From Mesomycoplasma ovipneumoniae (GTDB lineage: Bacteria > Bacillota_I > Bacilli_A > Mycoplasmatales > Metamycoplasmataceae): a stretch of DNA of 64,000 nucleotides. The position numbers and the translations under genes were made by a program. Shown one piece after another: positions 14,871 through 25,500 of this stretch. The stretch lies in NCBI RefSeq assembly GCF_024758565.1, contig NZ_CP079199.1, positions 859,501 through 923,500 of the forward strand. The letters are read 5' to 3'. The first letter of the stretch is position 1. Every line of letters starts with the position of its first letter. A model generated the notes under the pieces. The model had not been told where the DNA came from, ran no database searches, and saw nothing but the letters and a program-made list of their open reading frames with translations.

Positions 14871-14905
14871 TCCTGATAACAAACTAGTTATCAGGAATTT
14901 TTTTT
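14871..14905 (+). terminator. Strong terminator closing the restriction-modification locus
   Basis: A perfect 10-bp stem TCCTGATAAC / GTTATCAGGA with a 6-base loop is followed by A and eight T. The preceding stretch (14703-14745) shares about 43 bp of similarity with the 3' end of the metalloprotease gene at 22545-22582. No gene was found there. Confidence 0.9.
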
Positions 14906-14944
14906 ATTAAATTAAAATTTTAAAAAAATTTATCCATTTTTTGC

Positions 14945-14950
14945 TATAAT
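14945..14950 (+). promoter_or_regulatory. -10 box of the shared 'KDW' family leader
   Basis: TATAAT lies 42 bases before the ATG at 14992. The same leader (promoter, AAGAATAAATTTGAATTAAA and ATAAATCATG) occurs before 20506 and, diverged, before 11278. The regulatory region and N-terminus were therefore copied as one module. Confidence 0.75.
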
Positions 14951-14991
14951 ATATCTTTAATAAGAATAAATTTGAATTAAAGGAATAAATC

Positions 14992-16200
14992 ATGGCAATT
15001 AAAGATTGAATAAAAAATAGTAAATGAGCAAAATTCACACCTTATATGCCAAAACATAATATACTTTTCAATGTTTATGGCCAACCAATTAAAGGATATC
15101 CCGTTGTTATTTGATATAGTGCTAACGACGATATGCATTATTTTGTCAAAGCACGAAGCGCTTCTAAAAATGGAATACTAATGGATAAATTACCAACAGA
15201 AATTCTTATTCCGGCAAGTGCGACAAATTCTGATTCTTTATTTTTTAATGATAGTTTGCTTGATTGCTGACAAATTTTTGGAATGCGGGAAAAAGATTTT
15301 GAATTTGCTTATGGAAGAACTGACTTTCCAGACATTGACCAACTGCCTTTTAATTATGCAATGCAAATTATCAGTCAAGTAGAAAAAAACTTTAAAAATG
15401 ACCACATCTCACTGATGAATCTAAGTATTACTGGATATAATAATAAACAAAAACCTATTATTGAACCAGAACTGTTATATGCAAGCAAAGCTAGTTTTGA
15501 CCAAGAAAAAGGATGATGAAGAGAATTATCAAAAAATAGAGATTCTGAAACAATTAGAAAAGCCAATGCTTTTGTTGTTAATTATCATCGCGAAGAACAC
15601 ACACAAGTAGAATTAAATCCAGTTGATGCTGGAATAGATATAGCAAAAGAAGAACTAATGGTTGATAGAGTTTATACTCCAATTTATCATTATATATATG
15701 ATAATGAACTATTAGATAAAGGCACTAATGTTCTTAAAATTATCGATTTAGTTAAAAAAAATATTTTTAACACCGAAGAATTTAAAGACTATAAAGTATC
15801 AGATGGTGATGTCTGAGGTAGTCTCACTCTTCCTTGGGGTCAAAGAAGATCAAGTTTAAATATTGTTGATGAATATCGCATAAATTCAGACAAATTAACT
15901 AAAATTCAACAAAACTATTTTTTCGATAATGTAGAAGATAAGCAACTTTTAGAATTTAAATCAGCTTATGAAAACCAAACATTAGCTCAATGAGTTGATA
16001 ATAGTTGTTTTTATGATGAGTTTAGAGATTATATTGAACAAGGATTTGAAGACTATGATTGGCCAAAAGAAGAGATAGCTACTTGATTTATTAAATACAG
16101 ATTTCGTATTGAAAATACATCAATCATCGATGAAGAATTAAAAAACAGAAATCTTTTGTTTCAAAATTCACAAAAACCCGAAGAAGAACAGAAGCAATAG
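14992..16200 (+). CDS. Full-length member of the 'KDW' paralogous family, 402 aa, function unknown
   Basis: Starts MAIKDWIKNSKW and contains 'PVVIWYSANDDMHYFVKA' and 'EILIPAS', blocks shared with the gene at 20506 (PVIIFHDTENDRYYYIKA, EILIPKS). The order hydrophobic strand, acidic turn, YxxKA, LIPxS suggests a small beta-barrel of PemK/MazF or ICE-associated type. I recall a similar start in proteins annotated as 'Mbov_0400 family ICE element', but cannot confirm this. The C-terminal two thirds is acidic and helical, without membrane segments. Trp is mostly TGA, so the gene is adapted to this host. It sits between the restriction-modification locus and a repeat element, in accessory DNA. Confidence 0.75.
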
Positions 16201-16241
16201 TTAAAAAACAAGCAAAAACGTTACGTATGTAATGTGTATTA

Positions 16242-16266
16242 AAGCATAGTTGTACTATGTTTTTTT
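16242..16266 (+). terminator. Terminator after the 402-aa gene
   Basis: The short stem CATAG / CTATG with a TTGTA loop is followed by seven T, about 45 bases after the stop codon. Confidence 0.7.
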
Positions 16267-16318
16267 ATATTCTTTAATGCTATAATTAATACGAAGTTCC
16301 TGTCCAATTTGGAGCTTT

Positions 16319-17055
16319 TTTCTTTTTTATTTTAAAAAAATAATCCTGAGTTTCCCAGTTTGACGAGATAATTTTAAAAAGGCTCGGGTTTTAGGGGATT
16401 TTTTAATTTTTCTGGCAAAAGTTAATTACAATTTTTTACTGATTTACTAAAATATCAAAGTAAAAATCACACCCCTGAATTTCCCAGTTTGATGCAAAAA
16501 TTTGCTTTTTAGTGAATATAAAATATACAAAAATACCGGTAAATCCGGGTTTTTTGACGGTAAAACCTTAATTTTTATTATTTTAAAATTAAGATTTTGC
16601 AAAAAAAAAAAAAAATGCTTGGTATAAAAAAAATTTCTGTTATAATAACTTTCACTAAGAATAATTAATAAATTTTGATATTGAATTAAAGGAGGAATTA
16701 GTTATGTTTTTTGTCTAAAAAAATCAGAAAATGCGAATTTTCCATTATATTTTTTAATATAATGGAATGCCTTAAATTTAACCGTTTAGAAATCTATAAA
16801 TTTAGGGCTCTTGGTTATTGTTCTTTCAAAACTTCACATATTTTTTTAGGCTCAATGCAAATAAAAACGAGTTTTCTATTTACATTGAGTTTAAATAGTA
16901 GTTGTATTTTTTTATGATTTTTGTCAGTGTTTTAAGCTAAAAAAGTAGTTTAAAAATTTCATAATTTTGCTTTTTAAGTCAAAATTTAAGTTTTTTTAGT
17001 TTACTTTATTTGAAGCTAGGAAACTCGGGTTTCTTTTTTATTTTAAAAAAATAAT
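16319..17055 (+). mobile_element. TIR element copy A (16345-17029) with 26-bp flanking direct repeat
   Basis: The element starts CCTGAGTTTCCCAGTTTGA and ends with the degenerate inverse GGAAACTCGGG. A second inner TIR-like end lies at 16474. An identical 26-bp T/A-rich direct repeat (16319-16344 and 17030-17055) flanks it, as expected for a target duplication. The core holds A15 (16601-16615), TATAAT (16641-16646), AAAGGAGG, and ATG TTT TTT GTC TAA (16704-16718). It then has a 10-bp hairpin TCCATTATAT/ATATAATGGA, an 11-bp hairpin GCCTTAAATTT/AAATTTAGGGC, and a long hairpin at 16851-16889. No transposase is present, and the 68-codon plus-strand frame at 16711 is not conserved in other copies. 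The stretch 17056-17203 holds nothing recognisable. Confidence 0.75.
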
Positions 17056-17203
17056 AGAAACAAAAAAATTCTGCCCACGCAATTATTTTTTAGCTTAATT
17101 TGTGTTCGCTTGAACTTAGAATCAAGCAAAATGCAAGCACTTTTGTTTGCATAACACACTTAAATTTTACAGATTCTCTATTTTACAGTTTGCTAACATA
17201 TTT

Positions 17204-18661
17204 TTATAGATTTAGAAGATTAAAATCCATTTTTCTTTCTGTCAGATATAGATCATAAGCCATTACTGCAGGAATAAATCTTACTTGAACATTTTGCAAT
17301 CCAATATTTTCTAGCATTTCAAGTTTTACTTCACCTTTATTTTCTATATAATCATTTTCTGAAGGTAGAAGAAAACAATTCTTAACTGCTGAAAACTCAT
17401 GATCATTTATAAATTTTTGATAAGCTAATTGATATAAATATTGTTTTGTAATTGATTCTATTCCTGGCTGTCGACTTGGTGTAATTCCGTATTCCAAATG
17501 TGCGTTATAATACTTTGCGTCAAATATAATAAATTCATAATTACCATCATTTTGAAAGATGGATACTAAATCTGGTATTAAAGTATTTTTTGCCTCTTTG
17601 CCTGTAATAGTTCATAAAGGCTTTTCAATTAAATCTATTAATTTTTTCTTTTTATCATAACCATCTTTTAAAAGCACTGGAAGATTCAAAGCGCCCAAAC
17701 TATTTTCCAATTGATTGTTCATAATGTGCGAGCAAATCTTTTCCCAAACCAAATTAAAATTATTAGTCCCAAACAAAGTTAAGCAATCAAGATCATAAAG
17801 ACTGCCTTTTTTGTCTATATAAGAATATAGTGTCATTAAAAGTAATTGTTTTCTCGTGTTATACTGCAGACCTAGTTCTTTTTCAATTCTATATAAAATA
17901 TAATCTTCATCGCCAAAATCATCTAATTTTTCATCAGATAAATCTACTTCTGTGATTTCAAATAAATCAAGAAGAGTGGCATTCTTTAACTCTTTAGAAA
18001 TCTTTGTTAGTATGCATTGATGAAGCCGAGTAAAATAATCAAACTCATTGGTAACTCTTTTACGAGTGTGTAATTCCATATAATATGGTTTTTCATTGGA
18101 TAAAATTGCAAATGATTCATTTATAGTTTTATCCCATAGAATTTCTCCTGTCCCATTGAATTCAACGATTTGTTCTGCAGTGTTGTAAATTCCGTTTTCA
18201 TAATAATCATTTAATAAAAACAAGATTACTGCCAAAAGATTAAATGAACTAGTTTGACTGCTATCATTAAACATTTTTATAATCTGTTCGGAAGAATTGT
18301 ATTTTTCAAGAACTTTTATTATTTGTTTCAACTCATTAGTAGGATTCTTATTGCTTAATAGATACTTTGGATAACACTTAAGCACTCTACCTGCTATAAC
18401 AATAACTCCAACAAAAGTAAATATATAAAAATATTGATTCTTGCCTACTTCAACACCAGATATCTCTATATCTTCATCTAGTAGTTCATTCATGTTCTTT
18501 TGTTTATCAGAAGCTTTTACCGCTTTTAAGACACCATATTCTTTTAATTTTCTAATCAATATAACGGCTTCATCTTCATTACATTTCAAAATGCTACAAA
18601 GTTCCTTTTGAGTATAACGTATTTGTTCCCTTACAAATTCGGAGATCATTTCGGAGATCAT
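17204..18661 (-). CDS. LlaJI/McrC-type restriction endonuclease subunit, 485 aa
   Basis: This is the partner of the McrB-like gene just upstream (12-base gap, same strand). The C-terminal third has 'LIPDLVSIF' and, 15 residues on, 'FIIFDAKYYN', a PD-(D/E)XK nuclease site. 'QPGIESITKQYLYQLAYQKF' then matches the LlaJI/McrC nuclease family. The N-terminus looks helix-turn-helix-like ('YTQKELCSILKCNEDEAVIL') and may read DNA. AGGGGG precedes the start. A 12-bp tandem duplication at the start gives two candidate Met (MISEMISEF). Trp is encoded by TGG twice and TGA once, unlike the TGA-rich neighbours, which suggests acquisition from a standard-code bacterium. Target is unknown. McrBC cuts modified DNA, while LlaJI is protected by its own methylases. 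Confidence 0.8.
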
Positions 18662-18673
18662 AGAAAAAGCCCC

Positions 18674-20146
18674 CTAATTATCTGAGTTGTCATTTTTAGA
18701 CTCAGCATCTTCAATATCGCAACCTGATACAATATCAGGGTGGAATATTTCAACACCTTTTTGTTCAAATTCTTTGCAAATTTGAGAATATCTCGTGCTA
18801 TCTTCAGAGCACCCTTTAAATAGTTTTGATCGTTTTTGTTTGGCCGCATCCTCAAATAAGTACATAATCACTTTATTTTTAAATGCACTAATAAATTTTT
18901 CTCTATTAATTTCATCTCCTTGCTCAGGAATTATAATATCTTTAGAAAGAAAATATGGTCCTAATTGTTTATCTTCGTTGATTTTACAATCAGCAAGGAA
19001 TTTATTAATAGCTTTTCTCAATTTGTTCCATTCAACTTTTTGTGTCTTATTATCAGAAAGCATAACATATTTTCCATGTAGAGCATGATCATTGTCATCA
19101 ATTCCTAGATATGTGAAATCCCATCTTCTTTTAAATGCAGTATCCATTGGAAATACACCTTGATCAGCAATGTTCATAGTAGCCCATATAAACATATTAT
19201 TTGGTATCTTTATAGACTCAAGCTTTGATTCTTCGACTCCTAGTTGTTCTGATAAATATCTTCTCATGTCATTAGTGGTTGCAATTTTATATTCACTTAC
19301 ACCATCACTATCTCTATCCAATAGTTGAAAAATATCACCAAATACTGCAGCAACATTTGCTCGATTAATTTCTTCTATTAACAATACAAAAGGTTTAGGA
19401 TTATTGGTCATCGCATTTTTTAAGGCTTTAACAAGAACTCTCATAAATGGACCAGGAACGTATTGGTATGAAATATCTTTTTTTCTAGATTCTGGTTTAT
19501 ATAAGTTTAGATATTGTCTAATAGATTTTCCAACATCTCGCCCTGCAGTATTATTAGCAGCAGGAGAACCATCTAATTTTCTGGTAGTAAAGTCCCCATC
19601 TGTGTATATGCCTAATAATACCGGTAATCTAGTAATCCCGCGTCTGCCATCCTTAAATTTATCAAACAATAAGTCATACTTTTCTTGAGGTGACTTAGTT
19701 CTGTCTCTTAATACAGAAACAATATCTTTCTCAGTCTCTGTAAGATTTTCGAAAGAATCATCAACCATTACAGGCTTATATGTGCCAACAAAGTTTGCAT
19801 ATAAATACTCTGGATGAAAAGTTACTCTTTCATATTGATCTTCATTATTTTCTCCTAAAAGCTGTTGCAAGTCATTATTTAGAGTATAACTTTTGCCTGT
19901 ACCAGGCGCTCCAAAGATAATACGATTTCTAGGAATTAAACTATTATATGGAGTGTAAAATAAATCTTCCATATCTTTTTTGTTTTCTTTATTTTGGCTC
20001 TGTTTATCCATTTCTAAAGATATGCCTTCGTTTGAAACGGATGCTTCCAACATATTATTCTTTATATATTCTACAAATTCGTCTTTTGTGAATTTTCTAT
20101 TTCCTAATATGTATTCTTTTTTCTTTTTATCATATAAAATATTCAT
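18674..20146 (-). CDS. McrB-type AAA+ GTPase restriction subunit, 490 aa
   Basis: Walker A 'GAPGTGKS' (79-86), a Walker B region 'FVLLIEEINRAN', and 'IWATMNIADQG' followed by 'FKRRWDF' match the McrB AAA+ motor that drives translocation by McrC-type nucleases. The start at 20146 is chosen because GGAGAT lies 8 bases before it. An upstream ATG at 20218 would add 24 residues with no ribosome site. All three Trp codons are TGG and the gene is open without any TGA, a sign of recent transfer from an organism using the standard code. No methylase is adjacent. It is divergent from the gene at 20506. Confidence 0.85.
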   Translation of the reverse strand: MNILYDKKKKEYILGNRKFTKDEFVEYIKNNMLEASVSNEGISLEMDKQSQNKENKKDMEDLFYTPYNSLIPRNRIIFGAPGTGKSYTLNNDLQQLLGENNEDQYERVTFHPEYLYANFVGTYKPVMVDDSFENLTETEKDIVSVLRDRTKSPQEKYDLLFDKFKDGRRGITRLPVLLGIYTDGDFTTRKLDGSPAANNTAGRDVGKSIRQYLNLYKPESRKKDISYQYVPGPFMRVLVKALKNAMTNNPKPFVLLIEEINRANVAAVFGDIFQLLDRDSDGVSEYKIATTNDMRRYLSEQLGVEESKLESIKIPNNMFIWATMNIADQGVFPMDTAFKRRWDFTYLGIDDNDHALHGKYVMLSDNKTQKVEWNKLRKAINKFLADCKINEDKQLGPYFLSKDIIIPEQGDEINREKFISAFKNKVIMYLFEDAAKQKRSKLFKGCSEDSTRYSQICKEFEQKGVEIFHPDIVSGCDIEDAESKNDNSDN

Positions 20147-20505
20147 ATAATATCTCCAATTACAATTTTTGCATTGCATTTTCGACAATATTCTTTCAAC
20201 AAACAGAATACAGTCCAATGTTAGCCATAAAATAACCTAATGAATCTATTTTTATTGTTAATTGATCATTTTTGGCGTGGTTTTCGGGAGTGTTCATAAT
20301 TTTGTGTTTTAAATTTATTATGGATTTTTCAAATAGAAATCTAATTTAATTTTACAATATTTAATCGATTAGGGAAAGTAATTTCTAACTGTTTTTTAAT
20401 TTTGTCTCAATTTTTTCTGTTAAATTAAAATTTTTAGAAAAAAAATAGCTTTTTTTGGTATGATATATGTTTAATAAGAATAAATTTGAATTAAAAGAAT
20501 AAATC

Positions 20506-20997
20506 ATGACAGTTAAAGATTTAATAAAACTAAAAGAATTCAGTCCATTTAAAGGACTTATTTTTAATAGTTTAGCTCAAGAAATAAAAGCAAAACCAGT
20601 AATTATTTTTCATGATACCGAAAATGATCGTTACTATTATATTAAAGCCCATGATGCCCGTTGAGATAATGGTAAGTTAAATGACCCTTTTGACGGTGAG
20701 ATTTTGATTCCAAAATCACACAAACCTAATACTTTATTTACAAAAAATTCTTATCTAGATTGTTCGCGAGTTTTTTACATTGGTGATAGCGAGCTAGAAG
20801 AATTAGCTAAAAATCACCCAAAAACAGAAATACTTGACTTAAAAGAATTAGAATTTAGTCAGGCTGAAAAAATGTTTGACAAGATTTATGAATTTGTGAC
20901 TTCCGAATCACCTTATATAGTAATTTCTAGAGTTTCTTATGATTCAAAAACAAAAAAACTAAGCCCAAAGTTTGATATGCTAGTGATCAACATTTAA
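20506..20997 (+). CDS. 'KDW' family member, N-terminal part (zero frame), 163 aa
   Basis: Starts MTVKDLIKLKEFSPFK after the same leader as 14992 and shares PVIIFHDTENDRYYYIKA and EILIPKS with it. The zero frame runs through ACA AAA AAA CTA and stops at TAA (20995). The -1 frame continues the family homology directly: 'VWYASDQHLNND' here against 'LLYASKASFDQE' in the paralogue. The change happens at or near A7 (20952-20958), which in phase is the slippery heptamer A AAA AAA. So this is either a -1 frameshift gene or one disrupted (or phase-varied) by loss of one A. The downstream hairpin is weak, so an indel is at least as likely. Confidence 0.7.
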
Positions 20998-21704
20998 ATA
21001 ATGATTATAAAACCATTTGATTTAAGACTAAAAAAATAAAAGAATTAAAAGATAAATTGCACAAGGAAAAGAACCAAATAAGTTTAGATCTAATTAAAGG
21101 TATTTTGGATGATGCCTGAGGAGAATATAAAAAAGAAAAAGTCTATAATCCTTTATTTCAATGAATAAGAGAAAACAAATTTGTCCAAAAAGGGTTAAAT
21201 TCAATTGAAATTATTCATGAATATAATAAGTTATCAAGCCCATTAGTACCAGCAACAATTGAGCCCGATACAATTTATATTTGCTTAGTTGATAACAAAT
21301 GACGCGATATATTAAATTCTTGACTGTCTAACGATAGATGAGATTTTATTTTATCTGAAAAATTATTGGCAACTGATTTTAAATTTATGATTGACTGGTT
21401 TGAAAAAAATAATTTAGATATAAATATGGAATCATTTAACCAATTTCGTAAATCAATACAAGAATCGCAAGATTGAGGTGAATTTTTCTATTTTTATGAA
21501 TTAGAGAATAAACTTAAGCAAGAAATATCCAAAATAAAAGAAAAACAACAGCAAATCCAAAATCAAAAGACAATTAGAGATGAACTTACTTATCAAAATT
21601 TAAGATTACAAGCTGAAAAATGAGTCCAAGAAGCAGAAGAAGGACTAAAAAGAAAAGAAGAAGACTTAAAAAAATTTGTTGCAAAACACAAAATAAAAAT
21701 GTAA
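20956..21704 (+). CDS. 'KDW' family member, C-terminal part (-1 frame), about 247 codons
   Basis: This frame is open through TGA-Trp codons to TAA at 21702. It encodes the rest of the family domain and a long coiled coil at the end (KLKQEISKIKEKQQQIQ, then ELTYQNLRLQAEKW). It has no start codon near its beginning, so it is translated only by frameshift, or is dead. If joined the protein would be near 400 aa, the size of the paralogue at 14992. The paralogue's C-terminus lacks this strong coiled coil. Confidence 0.6.
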
Positions 21705-21834
21705 AAAAGAGAAAAATACGGGAACTTGCACACTTAATTGGCGCGATTTTTTTCACTAGTTTTTTGGTCTAGCTTTGAAATTTATATTAAAACAGTTAAG
21801 CAAACAAACAAAATAAAAGCATTTATTCACTAAT

Positions 21835-22478
21835 CCCGGGGTTTGACAGTTTGACGGCGAAAATTCAGTTTTAGTGAAAATAAATATGCAAAAATACCGG
21901 TAAATCCGTGTTTTTTGACTTAAAATCTTAAGTTTTATTATTTTAAATTTAACCTTTTGCAAAAAAAAAAAAAAAATGCTTGGTTTAAAAAAATTTTAGG
22001 TTATAATTAGACTCACTAAGAATAAATTAATAAATTTTGATATTGAATTAAGGAGGAATTAGTTATGTTTTTGGCACAATAAACTCAGATAATACCATTT
22101 TTTCCATTATGGCTTTAAATATAATGGAATGCCTTAAATTTGACCGTTTAGAAATCTACAAATTTATGGCTTTTAATTATTGTTCTTTCAAAACTTCATA
22201 TATTTTTTTAGGCTCAATGTAAGTAAAAACGAGTTTTCTATTTACATTGAGTTTAAATAGTAGTTGTATTTTTTTGTGATTTTTGTTGTTTTGTCATAAA
22301 TTGATTCTTGCCAGGAATATTCAATATTTTGTGTTTTAAGTTAAAATTTTAGCTTTTTTAGTTTGTTTTATTTGATTAATAAGTAGATTTTGCTTTCATG
22401 AGTGTTAGATTTAAAATTTAGTGCTTTTGCTTTGATAGTTATTTTTTCTGGGTTTGCCAAAAAAGTTAAAAAAGTGCC
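21835..22478 (+). mobile_element. TIR element copy B, right end missing
   Basis: Left end CCCGGGGTTTGACAGTTTGA is a diverged TIR. The core has A16 (21961-21976), a TTATAAT box, AGGAGG, and ATG TTT TTG GCA CAA TAA (22065-22082). Hairpin A (TCCATTAT/ATAATGGA), hairpin B and hairpin C (22213-22251, with a G-T pair where copy A has a C-A mismatch) follow. Similarity to copy D stops after GTGCC at 22478, so the right TIR has been lost and no flanking duplication is seen. The spacer 21705-21834 is otherwise featureless. Confidence 0.7.
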
Positions 22479-22490
22479 CAAAACAATAAA

Positions 22491-22541
22491 CCAGGACAAA
22501 AAGCCAACAGCTTAGTGTTAATTTTTTTGTCCTGGTTTAAT
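22491..22541 (-). terminator. Long hairpin terminator after the metalloprotease gene
   Basis: AAACCAGGACAAAAA pairs with TTTTTTGTCCTGGTTT around the inner GCCAACAGCTTAGTGTTAAT. The sequence is close to the right end region of the IS3 element at 36003-36043, so it may derive from, or be a target of, that element. Confidence 0.7.
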
Positions 22542-22559
22542 TTTAGTTAACACTTCTAA

Positions 22560-25500
22560 TTAGTCATTAAATATTGATTTGCGATACTCGTTGGTTTCCT
22601 TATTCACGGCAACATGAATTCTAACTCTTATTGTGGTTATTAAATCAAAATTATCAATAAAAACTTTTTTTAAGTCTTCAAAAGATTTTATTTCGTACTT
22701 TTGACTATTAAAATCAAAACTAAATGGCTTTAATTTATTGAGTTTATTTTTCCTTTGTCTATACATATCTTTTTTAAAATCACTAAAAGATTTGTATTTA
22801 TCACCGAAAATCATTTTTAAAACATGAGTATCACTACCTTTGACAAGTCCTTCTGGCACATTAGTTTGTTTATTTGATTTGGCAGAAATATAAGGAATCA
22901 TTCCGCCATAATAACCTTTTTCGGCAAGAAGTTCAAATGCAACCCTTCTAAAATTGAGCCCACCAGAGACCCCCTCTGTATTTTCAAGTATTCCAAAATA
23001 TGGGTTAAAGAAATTTACTGTATAGTAATTATTATGTCCAAATGATGTAACCAAGTCTCCTGAAACATTCGCGCCAACAATATTTTTGTCAACTAAATCA
23101 TCAATTGAATTTATCGAGTTAAATTCAGAACTTTGGACTCTAGATAAAATATCATTTTTTGTAAAACCACCACTTCCGAGTTGGATTTTTCTGTAATCAT
23201 CAGTGTTTGATGACTTTTTGGCAATTATTGCCTCAGCTTGCGCTAAGTCTAAAACATAAATTAAGTCAAACAAATTTTTATAGTATTTTTCCAAATCAGC
23301 TAAATTACTAAATCTTTCTGGACTTGAATTACGGACTAATTGCTGACCACCTCCGTATTTTTCAATAAAATTAAAGGCTAAATCTCCATCTCCGCCACCG
23401 TAAGGTGCCTGAAACATTCCTCGCGCAAAAGATTCAGCCCGATGACCAAATCGTTTTCCATATCCGTCAAGCAAAATATCATTATCAAAAGCATGAGTAC
23501 TTTCATGTGAAAATATCGATTTTGCGTATTTTGTTAATATTTTTGTCCCATCAAAATACATAAGTTTTTTATTTCCACTCGGAACAAAAGCAGCATAATT
23601 CTTATTTCTTAATGATAATCAATGACCAACAGGCAAAGAATAAGCTTTAACGCCAGGTTCATTTTTTGGACCAAAAGTATCATAAACATCAACTATATGA
23701 TTTTGCATAGTTTTTTTTGATTTTTCATTTAAAATTCGGTATAAAACATCATAGTAACCTTGAGCCGCCTCAGCAAATTCTCTGATTTGTGGTTTTAATG
23801 ATTCACTTGAAGAAAAATATTTGGAAAATAATCCTGAAATATTGCTATTTGTTGTAAAAATAAATCAAAGAGTATTTGGGTCTTTTACAGTCAAAAGTGG
23901 CAAAAGTTTATTAGCTTGTTCTTCTTGTTTGAATCTTTCGATCATTGGCTTATTTACTGATGTATCGGATTTACTTTCGACTTTTATAATATAAGCTTTT
24001 GTCAGTGAATCAAAATATTTGTCGATAGTTTGGCCTTCTTGCTTAAATAAATTATAATTATATTCAATAAAATCACCAACTGAATTTGGTTTTAAATATT
24101 TTGTAAAAACATCGCGATAACCATTTGCAGTTTTGTCAGCTTTTAGATTAATAAAGTCCAATTTTCCAATGTCTTTTAACAATGATAGACTATCATTTGA
24201 TTTTCCATAAATTCCTAGAGAGTACAATAATTTATCTTTAAAATCCCAAATTGAGTATCAACGGTGCAGATAATTTAGACCAATATAGATAGAATTTTTT
24301 TCTTTTTCTAATTCTTTTTTATAAAATTCAGTAAATTTAGAGTCATTTAAATCAAAAATATCAATATTATTTGAAACTGAATTAATTATATTTTCCAAGT
24401 CATTTTTAACTTCAGTCTCATGTTGGTCAATAAAAAGTTGTTCTTTTATTGGACTATTGTCAACAAAATTATTTTGTGTATCAAAAATTGAATTATCAGA
24501 TAAATTAATATTTTTTAAAAGACTTATTAAACCAGAAACTAATTCAGTTTTTTTATCAGATATTAAAATATTTGGATGCACAATAAGTTTAACGCCGTTA
24601 TTTTCAAAAGAAAAGTCAATAATTCCGTCAGTGTTTTGGTTAAAACTATCTATTTTGAAATCTTCTTTTTGGCCATCGCCAAAGTAAATTCTTAGTTTGT
24701 TGACCTTTGATTTTTCGCTGGCAAGATTTTTTACTAAATTTTGATTGTCATAAAATTCAAATCCAAGTAAATTTTTTCTGTAAAGGTTAGAATTTTTATC
24801 AACTTTATGGGCATAATTCATTATTGTATAACGATCATAAAACGGCAAAAGTTTTGCAAAATTTGAATAAGCAATGCTAAAATCAGACTGATATCCTTTT
24901 AAATACGAAAAATTTAAAGTTTTTAGCTTAATATTTTGATTATTTAAATTTTTCCATTTTTTTGCAACTTCATTAAAAGTATTTTCATTTATTATATTGA
25001 GTCAAGAAAAACTTTCATTAACAGAATTATTAACAAAGTTTATATTTTTAAACAATTTTTGATAGTCAAAAAAACTTGATTCATAAAAGTTACCAAAAAT
25101 TGGTTTTGCATTGAAAAAATTTATCTTTGCATAAATATTTTCAACACTTCCAGTATCAGGGTGATCCTTGGTTCCATTTGTGGAAACCAAACCGATTAGT
25201 CCGCCAGAATTAGCAAATTCATCAGGGCCATTATTTAAAACATTTCCTTCAATTACAATGTTTTTTAAGGATGAATTTTGGCCTAACTCGCCAACAATTC
25301 CGCCAAGTTTATCGGAATTTATTAATTTAGAGGTGATGTTTATATTTGCATAAGAATTCTCAATTGAACTTCCTCTTATTACTATTCCGCTAAGGCCGCC
25401 GGCAGATTGGGAAGAATAAACATTTCCATGAAAACTTGAGTTTTTCATAATAGAATTATTATCCAGCACACCGATAATTCCGCCTACCATTTTTGGACCT

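Noticed and set aside
16711-16917. 68-codon plus-strand open frame within element copy A
   Set aside because: It covers conserved hairpins, is broken in copies B, C and D, and the strongly placed SD drives a 4-codon frame instead.
20146-20218. Upstream ATG start for the McrB-like gene
   Set aside because: GGAGAT is correctly spaced only for the internal ATG at 20146.
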